Assembly: GCA_009599575.1 (NCBI GenBank)
Contig: VWND01000067.1
Location: 1 to 64,000, forward strand
Direction: 5' to 3'
DNA: 64,000 nucleotides
DNA from: Blumeriella jaapii
Taxonomy: Eukaryota; Ascomycota; Leotiomycetes; Helotiales; Drepanopezizaceae
How positions within the stretch are numbered: the stretch's first letter is position 1; each line of letters begins with the position of its first letter. Position numbers and translations under genes: made by a program. The notes under the pieces are model-generated. The model was not told the DNA's origin, did not search any database, and saw only the letters and a list, made by a program, of their open reading frames with translations. This document shows, piece by piece, positions 1 through 11,578 of the stretch.

Positions 1-640
1 TTCTATTACTTATTTCATTATATATTTTATTTACATATAACTTTTTCATAATATTTACGCTTCCTATGCCCTTTTATATTTTTTCTTATATTTTCTTTTT
101 TACCATTTACGCTTTCTTTCTATTACTTATTTTATTATATATTTTTATTTATATATAACTTTTTTCTTAACATTTACGCTTTCTGTTACTTATTTTATTA
201 TAAATTTTTATTTTATATTACTTTTTCATAACTTTTTTACGCTTTCTATTACTTATTTCATTTATATTTTATTTATTTATAACTTTTTTATTAAACTTAC
301 GCTTTCTATTACTTAATCTATTATATATTTTATTTCTATGTAACTTTTTCATACTTTTTTACGCCTTTTATTATTTATTTTGTTACATATTTTATTTTTA
401 TATTACTTTTTCATATTTGTTACGATTTTTTTTTTTGCTTTTTTTTTATTTTATATTTTATTTATTCTGTTTTATATTATTTTTCTATAATTTATACGCT
501 ATATTATGCTTATTTTATCATATGCTTTTTTTCTTTTCTTTTTTTTAATTATATATTAATTCTTTATAATTTATACGATTTCCATTGCTTATTCTATTAT
601 ATATTTTATTTATTTCTTATTTATTCTAAATTAATACGCT
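1..640. repeat. ~60-bp degenerate AT tandem repeat with ACGCT box
   Basis: About ten head-to-tail units of roughly 60 bp. Each begins with TACGCTTTCTATTACTTATT or a near variant, runs through a TTATATATTTTATTT stretch and ends in ACTTTTTCATAA. Boxes are visible near 56, 107, 175, 239, 299 and 360. Units are most alike at the left edge and decay to the right, so the array probably continues beyond the window start. No coding potential. Confidence 0.8.
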
Positions 641-658
641 TTTCATAACTTTTTCTAT

Positions 659-955
659 TATATTCTATTATATTATGTTATATTCTATTATATTCTATTA
701 TATTCTATTATATTTTATTATATTCTATTATATTCTATTATATTCCATTATATTCTATTATATTCTATTATATTCTATTATATTTTATTATATTTTCTTA
801 TATTTTCTTATTTTTCATAATATTCTATTAATATATTCTGTTAATATATTTTGTTAATATATTTTGCTAATATATTTTGTTAATATATTTTTGTTAATAA
901 ATTTTGTTAATATATTTTGTTAATATATTTTGTTAATATATTTTGCATTTTTAAT
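659..955. repeat. Decamer TATTCTATTA array, then 13-bp TTAATATATTTTG array
   Basis: TATTCTATTA is repeated almost perfectly from about 659 to 790, passing into TTAATATATTTTG units from about 827 to 950. Short open frames here are products of the repeat and not genes. Confidence 0.85.
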
Positions 956-1079
956 ATATTTTTGTTAATCAAATTTTAATAAATTTTTTAATATAATTTT
1001 GAATGCATTTTTTATAATATATTTTTTTAATATATTTTTTTTAATATATTTTTTTAATATATTTTTTTATAATCTTTTT

Positions 1080-1345
1080 TTATATTTTTTCCTCTCTTTT
1101 TTCCTCTCTTTTTTTCCTCTCTTTTTTCCTCTCTTTTTTTTCCTCTCTTTTTTTTCCTCTCTTTTTTCCTCTCTTTTTTCCTCTCTTTTTTTCCTCTCTT
1201 TTTTTTTCTCTCTTTTTTCCTCTCTTTTTTTTTTTTTCCTTGCTTCTTTTCCCCCCGCCCTTCCTCTCTTCTTTCCTTTTTTTTTTTTTCGTTCTCTCTT
1301 TTTTCCCTTCTCCTTTTTCCGCTTTTCCTTTCTCCTTTTATGTTC
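1080..1345. repeat. Homopyrimidine tract, TTTTTTCCTCTC units
   Basis: About 250 bases with almost only C and T on the plus strand, built mainly from 11- to 14-bp TTTTTTCCTCTC-like units up to about 1,230, then irregular. A mirror-symmetric pyrimidine tract of this kind can in principle form triplex (H-) DNA; that is inference from composition only. Confidence 0.85.
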
Positions 1346-2639
1346 TATTTTATTTCTATATTATTATTCTTTCAATTTACATCTTTTTCATTGTATATTT
1401 GCTATATATTTTATTAAAATATAATTTTTTATAATTTGAATATTATTTTTTGCATATTTAATTGTATGATTTATTTTATTAAAATCTTAATAAACCCTAA
1501 CCTTCTTTTAAATTTATACGTTCTTATTTAATTTTTTTATTAATTTTATTTATTTTATTTTGTTATAATAAAAACGCTGTCTTTTATATAATCTAATATA
1601 TTATATCTTTAAGTTCATTTATCTATTACAAATTATTTCTTTCTAATTTATAAAATATTTCATTTTTATTTTATTTCATTTTTTAATTATATATTTATTT
1701 TCGAATAATTTATACGCTTCTTATTATTTATTTTGTAATATATTTTATTTAAATATTATTATTTTGATATTATGGAACGCTTTTTTTGCATATTTTATTA
1801 TTATATATATTTTATTTATAATTTTTTTTCTTTAAATTATCAACGCTATCTTCTGCCTATTTTTTAATATAATTTTTATTTTTATTTTTTATTTTTTTAT
1901 TTTTTTTTTTCAATTAACAATTTTAATTTTATTTATTATTTTTTTTTTTTTTGATTTATTTTTCTTATATATTATTTCCTTATAATATATAAGCTTTTAT
2001 TTATTTATTTAATAATATTCTTTTCTATTTAATTTAATAATTATTTAATACTAAGTTTTTCTTTTATACGCTATCTTTTGATTATTATAATTAATACTTT
2101 TTTATAACTTGTACGCTCCTTTTTGCTTTTTTTATAATATATTATATTTATTTATAAAAACAAATCAATTTATACATTTTTTATTACTTGTTTTATTATA
2201 TTTTTTTAAGACATTTATTTATATATTAAATTTTTTTTAGTAGATACGCTCCCTATGGTTTTTTTTTATTTTTTTTTTTTATTTATTTTATTTCTGTTTT
2301 ATATTTGTCTAATTTATTTTTTGTTTTTATTTTATTTTCAGTTTACTTTTGTTTTGTTTCCATTTTACTTTTATTTTACTTTTATTTTATTTCTATTTTA
2401 TTTTTATTTCATTTCATTTCTTTATTTTTTTTATTTCTATTTTATTCATATATTATTCTTTTATAATATATACGATTTTCGTAGCTTTTTTTTATTATTT
2501 ATTTTTTTATTTCTATTTTAATTTTGTTTTAATTTATTACAATATAAACGATTTCTATTGCTTATATTATTATATAATTTTTAATTCAATTATATTTTAT
2601 TTTTTTACAATACAAACGCTTTACTTTTATTATATTTCT

Positions 2640-2790
2640 ATTTTAATTTTATTTTACTTTTTATTTTACTTTTATTTTACTTTTTTATTTTACTTTTATT
2701 TTACTTTTATTTAACTTTTATTTTACTTTTATTTTACTTTTATTTTACTTTTATTTTACTTTTATTTTACTTTTATTTTACTTTTATTTT
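2640..2790. repeat. 11-bp TTTTATTTTAC tandem repeat
   Basis: About a dozen near-perfect TTTTATTTTAC units inside the T-rich satellite, with smaller patches near 2,350 and 2,900. Confidence 0.8.
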
Positions 2791-3169
2791 ATTTCTATTC
2801 TAATTCTTTACAGCTTATACGATTTCTATTACTTATTATATTATATAATTTTTGATTTAATTATATATTACTTTTTTATAATGCAAATGTTTTTACTATT
2901 ATTTTACTTTTATTTTACTTTTATATTACTTTTATTTTATTTTTATTTCAATTTTATTTTACTTGTATTTTATTTCTATTTTTTTTTTTTATTCTTTACA
3001 ATTTAAACAATTTTTATTGCTTATTTTATTATACAATTTTTGATTTATTTATATATTACTTTCTTATAATACAAACGCTTTAATTCTTTTTAGTTTTTGA
3101 TTAACTTTTATTTTACTTTTGGTTATTTTTATTTCACTTCTATCTTACTTTTACTTTAGTTTACTTTTA

Positions 3170-3520
3170 CTTTACTTTTATTTCTATTTTATTTCTATTT
3201 TATTTCTATTTTATTTCTATTTTATTTCTATTTTATTTCTATTTTATTTCTATTTTATTTCTATTTTATTTCTATTTTATTTCTATTTATTTCTATTTCT
3301 ATTTCTTTTATTTCTATTTTATTTCTATTTTATTTCTATTTTTTATATTTATTTCTATTTTATTTCTATTTTATTTCTATTTTTTATTTTTATTTTATTT
3401 CTATTTTTTTATTTCTATTTCTTTTTTTCTATTTTACTTCTATTTTATTTCTATTTTATTTCTATTTTATTTCTATTTTATTTCTATTTTTATTTCTATT
3501 TTATTTTTATTTTATTTTTA
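3170..3520. repeat. 11-bp TATTTCTATTT tandem repeat
   Basis: About 30 units of TATTTCTATTT with occasional shortened units. The 145-codon open frame across it is a repeat translation, not a gene. Confidence 0.85.
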
Positions 3521-4199
3521 TTTTATAATAAACGCTATCCGTTGCAAATCTTTTAATAAATCTTTTTATTATAATTTTTTATATACGCTATTTTCTGCTG
3601 GTTTTATTATGTATATTTTATTTTAATATGTTTTCATATCTTTTGCTTTTTTTATTTTTGAAATTTTTTTTTTATTTTTTTATTTATTTATAAATAAAAA
3701 ATTTATAGTTTGAACGCCACCCCCGTTTTTTCTTTTAATTTAAATTAAACTTTATTTATTTATATTATTATTTCTTATAATATATACGCTATATCCAGTT
3801 TAAATTATTATATACTTTAAATTTTTAATTTATATTCTTTTTTTATGAATTTTAAGCTGATTTTTTTGTTTTTTTTTTTATTATTTTTTTTTTTTTTTTC
3901 GATTTTTATATTATTGTTTTTTAAATTTTAGGCTATTTTTTTTTTGTCTTTTGTATTATAAATGTATTTCTTTAGATTTTTATTTTAATTTTTTATAATT
4001 TATATTATATTATATATTAATTTTCTTTTATAATTATTATTATTTTATACCTTTTTCTGATATATATTTATTTATATATTTATTTATTATAAATTAAACG
4101 CCACCTTGTTTTTTGTAATATAAGTTTTTTTTTTTCTATTTATATTTATCTTCCTTTTATTTTTATACGCTATTTATTTATTTATTTATTAAATATGAT

Positions 4200-4305
4200 A
4201 AATATTTAATTTATATATTATTTAATTTATATATTATTTAATTTATATATTATTTAATTTATATATTATTTAATTTATATATTATTTAATTTATATATTA
4301 TGTAA
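4200..4305. repeat. 16-bp AATTTATATATTATTT tandem repeat
   Basis: Six to seven nearly identical copies, followed directly by an ATACGCTAT box at about 4,315. Confidence 0.85.
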
Positions 4306-5278
4306 TTATAATTTATACGCTATTTTTGCCTATTTTATTATAATATTATATTTTTTGATTTTTATATATTATTTCCTTAGAACTTATAAGTCTTTTTTTT
4401 TTCTTATTTAATTATATATTTAAAAAATTAATTTTTTTTTTCCGAAATATAAGTTTTTACTTTTTATTTATTTTATTATATATATTTAATTTTTATAATT
4501 TTTAAAATTTCTTTTACTTTTTCTATTATATAATTTTTTGTCTTTTTGTTTTACTTATTTATATTATAAATCTTTATAATTTAAATACCACCTTCTGTTT
4601 ATTATAATTTAAATCATTTTTCTAATAATATTTTTTCTTATAATATATACACACCATCTGCTTTTTATTTTAATATAAGTTTTAATTTTTAATTATATTA
4701 TTTTTCATAACTTAAACGCTACCGCTTTGTTTTTTTTTATTAAAAAAATCTTTTTTATTTAAATATTAATTTTTTAAAAATATATATCTTATTTTATACT
4801 AATTATTTTATTTTTTTAATATTTTAATTTTTTTTTTATATATTTATACTACTTTTTTTTTTTATATATTTATATAAATAAAGGGTTTTTTTTTATTACG
4901 CTATCCGCTGTTTTTTTAATCAACTAGTTTTTTTCATAACTAAAGTTTTTTTAAAATTAATTTATTAAATATTTTATTTTATAATTATTTTTATAATAAT
5001 TCTCGTATTTTATACGCTATTTAATTTAAGAGTTTTTTTTTTTTAAATATTTCATTTTTACAAAATTTTTATTACTTAAATTTATTTTTTACCGTTATTT
5101 TTATTTTGCTTATTTTTATACTTTTATTCTTATTTTAAAATTATTTTTTATAATATATTAAATTTCGTAAAAATATTTATTCTTCTGCAATTTAGTCGTT
5201 AATTTTTATTTTGCTCATTTTAGTTAATACCTTTTTTTCACTTATTATATGATTTTCCCTGCCGGTTACTCGGTATTT

Positions 5279-5312
<34 letters not shown>

Positions 5313-7137
5313 ATTTTCAATTATACGATATATAAATTATTTATTTATCTTTTTCTTTATATTTTTTTTATAATATTATTAATATTTGTAATATATAATT
5401 GTAATATTTTTGCTATTTAGGCCTTTTCTACTTTTTTGTTTATTTTATAATATATTTTATTTTTTTACAAATCATACGATTTTTTGCTTTGCTTTTTTTT
5501 TTTAAATATTAATTGTATAAATCATATATTATTTAAACTGATTATTTTGATGTTTTCTGTTTTAAATTTTTTATTTTTTATTTTATTTATATAAAATAAT
5601 TTTTAACTTTTGTTTATTAACCGTTATTCGCATTTTTACTTATTGAATCAAAAATTACGGTTTTTTAAAAAATATACGATCTTGTTACTTTGCTTATTAT
5701 ATTATATATTTCAATTTTATGAATTTTTTTATTTTATTAAATTTTATTTTATTTCATTTTTTTTAATTTAATTTTTTTTTATTAAATTTTCATTTAATAA
5801 ATTTTATTTAGGCGTATTTTTTTTCAACTTTTTAAAAAAACATTTTGTTTTATTTAATAATATTTTTTAATTTTTGCGATTTTTAACCATTTGTTACATT
5901 TTGCAAATATTATAATAAATTATATATTTTTAATAAATTAATATTTATAAAATTACGATTTTGTTATTTTCCATATTTTTATTATATATTTTATTATTAT
6001 AAACTATACGTTATTTAAGTTTATTTAAGCGTAATTTTTTTTTCTTTTACTTTTTTAAAATATATTTTGTTTAAACAGTTTTTATATATTACTTTTTATT
6101 ATATAATTTTTTTTTAATACTTTTGTTTGATTTTTAATAAATTTTTCTTTTTATAAAATACTCGGGTTTATTACCTTTTCCTTTTTTTTCAAATTTTTTT
6201 TATAAATTATAAGTAGTTTAAGTTTTTTAAGCGTAATTCTTTTTTGCTTTTTTAAAAAATATATTTTATTTATATAAATTTTATTTTTTACTTTTTTTTT
6301 TTATTGAAATTTTTTATTTTTTGGAATATTTTATAGAAAATTATATTTTTTTAAATTATACGCTATTTAAATCTTTTAATTTTTTTTTTTTTTTTTTTTT
6401 CGTTTTTATAATACATTTTGTTTATAAAAATATATATTTTTGCTTTTTGTTATTTAGTTTTTTTTTTTACATTTTTACTTATTTTATAAAAAATTTTATT
6501 ATTTATAAATTATACAATTTGTTAGCTTTGCTTATTTTAATATATATATTTTAATTTTATAAATTTTATATTATTTAAAGCTATTATATCGGAATATTTT
6601 TGTTTATGCTTATTTTTATAAATTATTTTATTTTTATATATTATACGCTATCCTCTGTGGCTAAACTATTGTTTTTATTCTTTTATTTATTATATAATAT
6701 ATTTTTTTTTTTTAATTATATATCTAATTTATAAATTTTCTTCTATCAAATATTACGCCATTTCCTGTTTTTGTAAATTATCGATTAATAAATTTATAAA
6801 ATATAAAATATTCTTGTTTTATATACTATCAATTACTAATTGATTTTAGGAAATGAAATATAATTTTTACAATTTATATATTGTTTTTTAAAATAATATG
6901 AATTTTGCGAATTTTATTTAATTTTGAAAATTGTATAAATTGAATTGCTTTTTATCGCTACTTTTAATATTTTTTTATTTATATAATTTCCATTTGCTTA
7001 ATATAAAATTAAAAAATTTATTAAATAATCTTTAGTACTAAAACATGTATATATTCAATTTTATCGATACGTTAATTAAATAATTTTAAAAGATTTTATT
7101 AAATATTTATTTTTTTTGTAGAAACAAAATCGAAATT

Positions 7138-7245
7138 TTGAAAAAAAAAAAATCGAAAATTTGAAAAAAAAAAAAAAAATCGAAAATTTTGAAAAAAGTT
7201 CGAAAAATTTAAAAAAAAAAAAAAATTTGAAAATAAAAAAAAAGT
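7138..7245. repeat. A-tract repeat, TCGAAAATTTGAAAAA type
   Basis: Several copies of a unit with TCGAAAATTTTGA followed by an A-run of variable length. This marks the switch from the T-rich strand to the A-rich strand at the right end of the satellite. Read on the minus strand, the A-runs are oligo-T tracts directly downstream of the tRNA-like segment at 7,250-7,405. Confidence 0.7.
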
Positions 7246-7249
7246 GAAG

Positions 7250-7405
7250 AATAATGTGTAATACCCTTTTTAATTCCCTCCTCTTTACAACATTATTAGC
7301 TTACAAGCTCGCCCGCAAGCTTATAAGGTTCTTATTCTTCTGATTATAGCTTATTATCATAAGCTCACCAACTAAGCTAACGGGCAGTTGGTGTGGTTTG
7401 GTTGC
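7250..7405 (-). mobile_element. Possible tRNA-derived SINE or structured RNA remnant
   Basis: A GC-normal island in otherwise A/T-only DNA. On the minus strand 7,368-7,380 reads TTAGCTTAGTTGG, a good match to a Pol III A box, followed by a GAGC that can close a tRNA-like D stem. Further along, 7,300-7,327 is an inverted repeat (CTTACAAGCTCG, loop CCCG, CAAGCTTATAAG; 10 of 12 pairs perfect, the other two G-T). AGCTTAT/ATAAGCT forms a second hairpin near 7,348-7,365. The B-box position holds only a poor match, and T-runs follow on the minus strand as Pol III terminators would. Fungal SINEs have this architecture, but no second copy is in the window, so this may be only a tRNA-like fossil or another small element. 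Confidence 0.35.
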
Positions 7406-8930
7406 AAAAAATACAATGAAATCTAACTATAAACTTTTACTTTCAAATCAAACTTCACGTTACGATTAATATTATAATAAAAATTAAAAAATCTGTTAGT
7501 TATAATTTTGTTATTATAATAATATATATATAAACTTTAATAATTTTCAAATAATTATAATTTTTTTTTGGCGTTTTCAAGTTTAATCGAAAATTTCCAA
7601 TATGTTTCAAATTTTGTAGCCGAAAAAAATATAATAATTTTTTTTTTATATATTTTTTTTTTAATAATTATTTAATATAATTATATTAATTACCCTCGAT
7701 AATAAATTATAATTAGAAATAAAAACTAATATTATTATATATCTTATAAAAATTATATTTAAAAATTTAATTATTTCAATAATATATATAAATTTAAATT
7801 AAATTAAATTATTTATAAAAAAGCAAAAAGTAATTGTTTTCGTTTTCGAATTTAATTTACAATTTCTTATATGTATTTATAGTATATATATCAGATATTA
7901 TAAAATATATAAATTTTTCAATTTATTTATTATTTTACATTTTTAAATAAAAGTATTTTTTTTTTTTTAAAAAAATATTAAATAGATTAATATATTATTT
8001 TCATTATATATCCTATATTATATTAATAAGTTTTTCTCTATTTTATTTACTATTTTATTTACTATTTCATATTGTTTTATATTATATTTCTTATATATCC
8101 GATATTATATTAATATATTTTTTCTTTATTTTATTTAGTATTTCAAATTTCTATATAAAAGTCTTTTTAAAAAAAAATTTTTAAAAAGATTTATATATAT
8201 TAATTTATATTTTCACATTAATATTTACCTTGAAATTCATATATTAATAAATAAAAAAAAAATTATAATAACTACTTTTGTTATTCTAATCATATACTTA
8301 ACTTCGAGTTTTTATTTATATTATTATATAAAAAAGTATGAAAATTTTTTAATTGCGTTTTCGAATTTACTTCGTAGTTTTTAATATAATTTTGTATTAT
8401 ATCGCCGATAAATATATTAATATATTTTTTCTCATATTTGTTAATTTAATCTTAATATGTATAATTTTTTTTTTAAATAATTATTAAATATATTTGTAGT
8501 TATGGCCTTTTATTTTTTAAAAAAAACTTACTGTAAAAATGAATTTTATAATAAAAATAAGAAAATTTGATAATTAAATTAATTTAATAATTTCACAAAC
8601 CCAGCTTTAATTTAAATTATTATAAAAATAATTATTTATTATTATAAAAGTAATTATAAATTGTTTTTTTTTTTGCGTTTTCAAATTTATTAAATATTTT
8701 TTTTTTTTTTTTTTTTTATTATATAGCCAAAAGATCCAATAATATATTTATATTATTAATATTATATTGTATTTTAATAAGGGAAATTTGAAGTAATTAA
8801 TTGCATTGTTATATTAATATGTAAAAGCTTATTTTTTTTATTTGTATTTTTATGTAAAAAGTTAAAAAACAATATTAATATTTGCGTTTTCAAATGTAAT
8901 TAATAATTTCAAATATATTTACGTTTATAT
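7406..8930. other. AT-rich intergenic DNA, no gene seen
   Basis: Irregular A/T DNA with poly-A and poly-T runs and scattered phrases such as GCGTTTTCGAATTTA (near 7,571, 7,838, 8,353 and 8,675), which may be remnants of one repeated unit about 270-520 bp apart. No open frame or RNA signal supported. Confidence 0.5.
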
Positions 8931-8934
8931 TTAT

Positions 8935-9775
8935 ATTTAGATTTAAGTTTCTATTTTTCTATTTCATATTTTCTATTTTTATATTTATATTTATATTTAT
9001 ATTTATATTTCTATTTCTATTTCTATTTATATTTCTATTTATATTTCTATTTATATTTCTATTTATATTTCTATTTATATTTCTATTTATATTTCTATTT
9101 ATATTTCTATTTATATTTCTATTTATATTTCTATTTTATTTATATTTCTATTTCTATTTCTATTTATATTTTTAATTATATTTCTATTTATATTTCTATT
9201 TATATTTATATTTATATTTATATTTCTATTTCTATTTAATTATTTTTATATCGAATGTTTTTTAATAAGTTTCAGACAAATAAAATATTAATAATTTAAT
9301 TTGTAAAGAAAATAGAAATTTAATCTAATATTTCTATTTCTATTTTCTATTTCTATTTCTATTTCTATTTCTATTTCTATTTCTATTTCTATTTCTATTT
9401 CTATTTCTATTTCTATTTATATTTCTATTTATATTTCTATTTCTATTTCTATTTATATTTTTAATTATATTTCTATTTATATTTCTATTTATATTTATAT
9501 TTATATTTATATTTCTATTTCTATTTAATTATTTTTATATCGAATGTTTTAATAAGTTTCAGACAAATAAAATATTAATAATTTAATTTGTAAAGAAAAT
9601 AGAAATTTAATCTAATATTTCTATTTCTATTTCTATTTCTATTTCTATTTCTATTTCTATTTCTATTTCTATTTCTATTTTTATTTTTATTTCTATTTCT
9701 ATTTAATTCTTTTATATCAAATGTTTTAATAAATTTCAGACAAATAAAATATTAATAATTTAATTTGTAAAAAAA
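8935..9775. repeat. CTATTT / TATATTTCTATT microsatellite block with duplicated spacer
   Basis: Long runs of CTATTT and TATATTTCTATT at about 8,950-9,235, 9,330-9,530 and 9,618-9,705. They are separated by a unique-looking spacer (TCGAATGTTTT, then CAGACAAATAAAATATT and AATAGAAATTTAATCTAA) that occurs three times, near 9,251, 9,540 and 9,717. The block is therefore a larger tandem duplication whose last spacer abuts the 3' end of the helicase pseudogene. Confidence 0.8.
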
Positions 9776-9788
9776 ATAAAAATTTAAT

Positions 9789-10397
9789 CTAAGATATTTC
9801 ATCTGTTAAGTCAATAAATATATATTTAAGATCTAAAATAGATTCAGTATTTAATTTCGTAATATAAACCTGTTTAGTAAAACTTTTTATAAAATTATTT
9901 ATATTCGAAATAGATTTATTATTAAATAGATTTTGATAATAATCGGAATTTTGGTTTTTAGGCCATAATTCATTTCGTTTAAATAATAAATTTATTATTT
10001 GATAAACAAAATTTATTAATACATATTTATTTTCAAATTCGAAAGATTAACGTAATCGATAATAAATAACAATAGGTAATAAACAAATAAAACAACAATT
10101 ATTTTCGTATAAATAAAAACTATTTCGAATAAATTTTTTTTTTATATTTTGTGAAAATAAATCAAGATTCGCAAATTCAATACAATCGCGAGTATAATGA
10201 TTACTAGTATTTTGCGTATAAATAAAATAATAATACGTGCAAAAATTATTATTTTCAAAATTTTGCGATAAAACCCAAATTAAATCATTTTTTGCGTTTT
10301 CGACTTCTTTTGTAATTGTATTAATAATTTGCGCTTGTTTTTCGTAAATATTATTACGATTTATACAAAGATCGCAATTTGCATTAGTTTTAGAATA
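9789..10397 (-). pseudogene. Cys-rich C-terminal tail of TLH relic
   Basis: Continues in the frame of lobe 2: a TAA replaces an expected Gln, then YSKTNANCDLC, which matches the RecQ-type Cys pair after lobe 2. Later NNFCTYYYF and NHYTRDC keep spaced Cys/His residues like the zinc-binding tail of TLH proteins. One more stop occurs near 10,050 and the frame ends at 9,789-9,791 beside the CTATTT microsatellite block. Confidence 0.6.
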
Positions 10398-11045
10398 TTA
10401 ATCTAAAATAGTATTATTTAAATATAAAGAAATTAATCGTTTACGACAGACTATTTCGCGTAAATAATTTTTAATTAATTTTTTATTTAACGAATCGTTT
10501 TCGATTTCTTTTTCAAAATCTGAATTATAAAAAAATATCGATATAGCTTCGTTTTTATCGCGGCCGGCCCGACTAAAATCTTGTAAAAAACCGTTAAATT
10601 CGAAAGCTAATTTATAATAAATAGTAGCACGTATATTAGAATAATTAAAGCCTTCTTGCAAACCGCTAGTATAAACTAAAATATTATAAAAAGTTGTATA
10701 ATCGGTAGTAAAACTTTTTAAAACCGATTTTTTTTTATTTTTTAATAATTCAGACGTATATTTCGCGCAATTTAAAAATTCAGATAATTTATCGACAAGC
10801 GTAATTGTAGGACAAAATATTATTATTTTATTTAAATATGATTTAAAATTCGATTTTAATTCAAAACAATATTCTTCGATTTTTTTAAATTTATTTTGCA
10901 TACTTTTAGATTTAAAACTTGAAGCTCGATATGATATATTATTACGTAAACAATCGGCCCGTATTTTAGCAAAAGTTTGTAAATTTAATTTATTAATCAA
11001 TTGATTTTCTTGATTTACGGATAATATACCAGTTAAAAATACTGT
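10398..11045 (-). pseudogene. RecQ helicase lobe 2 of TLH relic
   Basis: Contains IIIFCPTITLVDKLSEFL (motif IV), then LVYTSGLQEGFNYSNIR (motif V; family form ends in G-x-D-x-P-x-I/V-R) and FLQDFSRAGRD (motif VI, usually Q-E-x-G-R-A-G-R-D; the first Gly is Ser here). The arginine finger and AGRD are kept. After VCRKRLISLYLNNTILD the frame meets TAA at 10,398. About 200 residues are uninterrupted, the best preserved part of the gene. Confidence 0.88.
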
Positions 11046-11560
11046 TTAAACTTTTAAATTAAGAATTTTTTTAAATTGATATATTATAAAACGATAATTA
11101 GCCGCAGTTATTAGCAAATGACATTCGTTTAATATAATTCTATCAATTTTTCTTTTATCAATTTTATTTATTAATAAATTAATAAATATATCGTTTTTCA
11201 AAGTTTTAATAGAAATAAGAGTTATAGTTTTAAATTCAAGATTATTTTCGTAATTACTAACAGGAATTCCAAATTTATTTGCACGTTTAAATAAATCGCT
11301 TTTTAAACTAATTAACGGTACGATAATAATAGTAATTTTGGCGTTAGATAAAGCAGCGCATAATAAATAAATCAATGATTTACCATTACTAATAGGTAAT
11401 ATTTTTAATATATAAGGCACTTTTAATAAAATACTTTTTAATAAAGTTTTTTGTTCAGGAATAATAAAATCGATTTCAGAATTATTTAAAAATTCGCGTA
11501 ATAATAATAATAACGTATTATTTCCGATAAGCATAATAGATAAATAATTTAAATTTGTAA
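11046..11560 (-). pseudogene. RecQ helicase lobe 1 of TLH relic
   Basis: Shows the RecQ order: IIPEQKTLLKSIL (Q-motif-like), ILPISNGKSLIYLL (Walker A; family form is G-x-GKS), ITIIIVPLISLKSDL (motif Ia) and ILNECHLL (motif II). The motif II Asp of D-E-C-H has become Asn, which would abolish ATP hydrolysis. The frame ends in a TAA at 11,046 and resumes in the same frame as TVFLTGILS, the motif III equivalent, so the stop is a point change of CAA. The frameshift relative to the upstream region lies just before this block. Confidence 0.85.
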
Positions 11561-11578
11561 GCTTAATTTTTTTATTAA

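Larger units (their letters stand above)
1346..7135. repeat. Diverged T-rich satellite with recurring ACGCTAT(C) boxes
   Basis: Nearly 6 kb of A/T-only DNA, T-rich on the plus strand, in which most isolated G/C bases fall in a recurring box of the type ACGCTATCYTCTG. Examples start near 1849 (ACGCTATCTTCTGC), 3529 (ACGCTATCCGTTG), 3586 (ACGCTATTTTCTGC), 4897 (ACGCTATCCGCTG) and 6647 (ACGCTATCCTCTG). Spacing is irregular, about 60-250 bp. It looks like a more decayed version of the 1-640 array. No gene is supported; the long open frames are phenylalanine/leucine/tyrosine low-complexity translations. Confidence 0.7.

Noticed and set aside
1..640. Telomere at the left edge
   Set aside because: No TTAGGG/CCCTAA array; the single CCCTAA near 1,495 is isolated.
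675..3556. Several long open frames on the plus strand (675-857, 999-1424, 2255-2714, 3119-3556)
   Set aside because: They are translations of T-rich tandem repeats (Phe, Leu, Tyr, Ile only), with no domain and no start context.
1..7135. Centromere
   Set aside because: AT-rich satellite would allow it, but the nearby TLH relic argues for a subtelomere and no sequence feature can prove a centromere.
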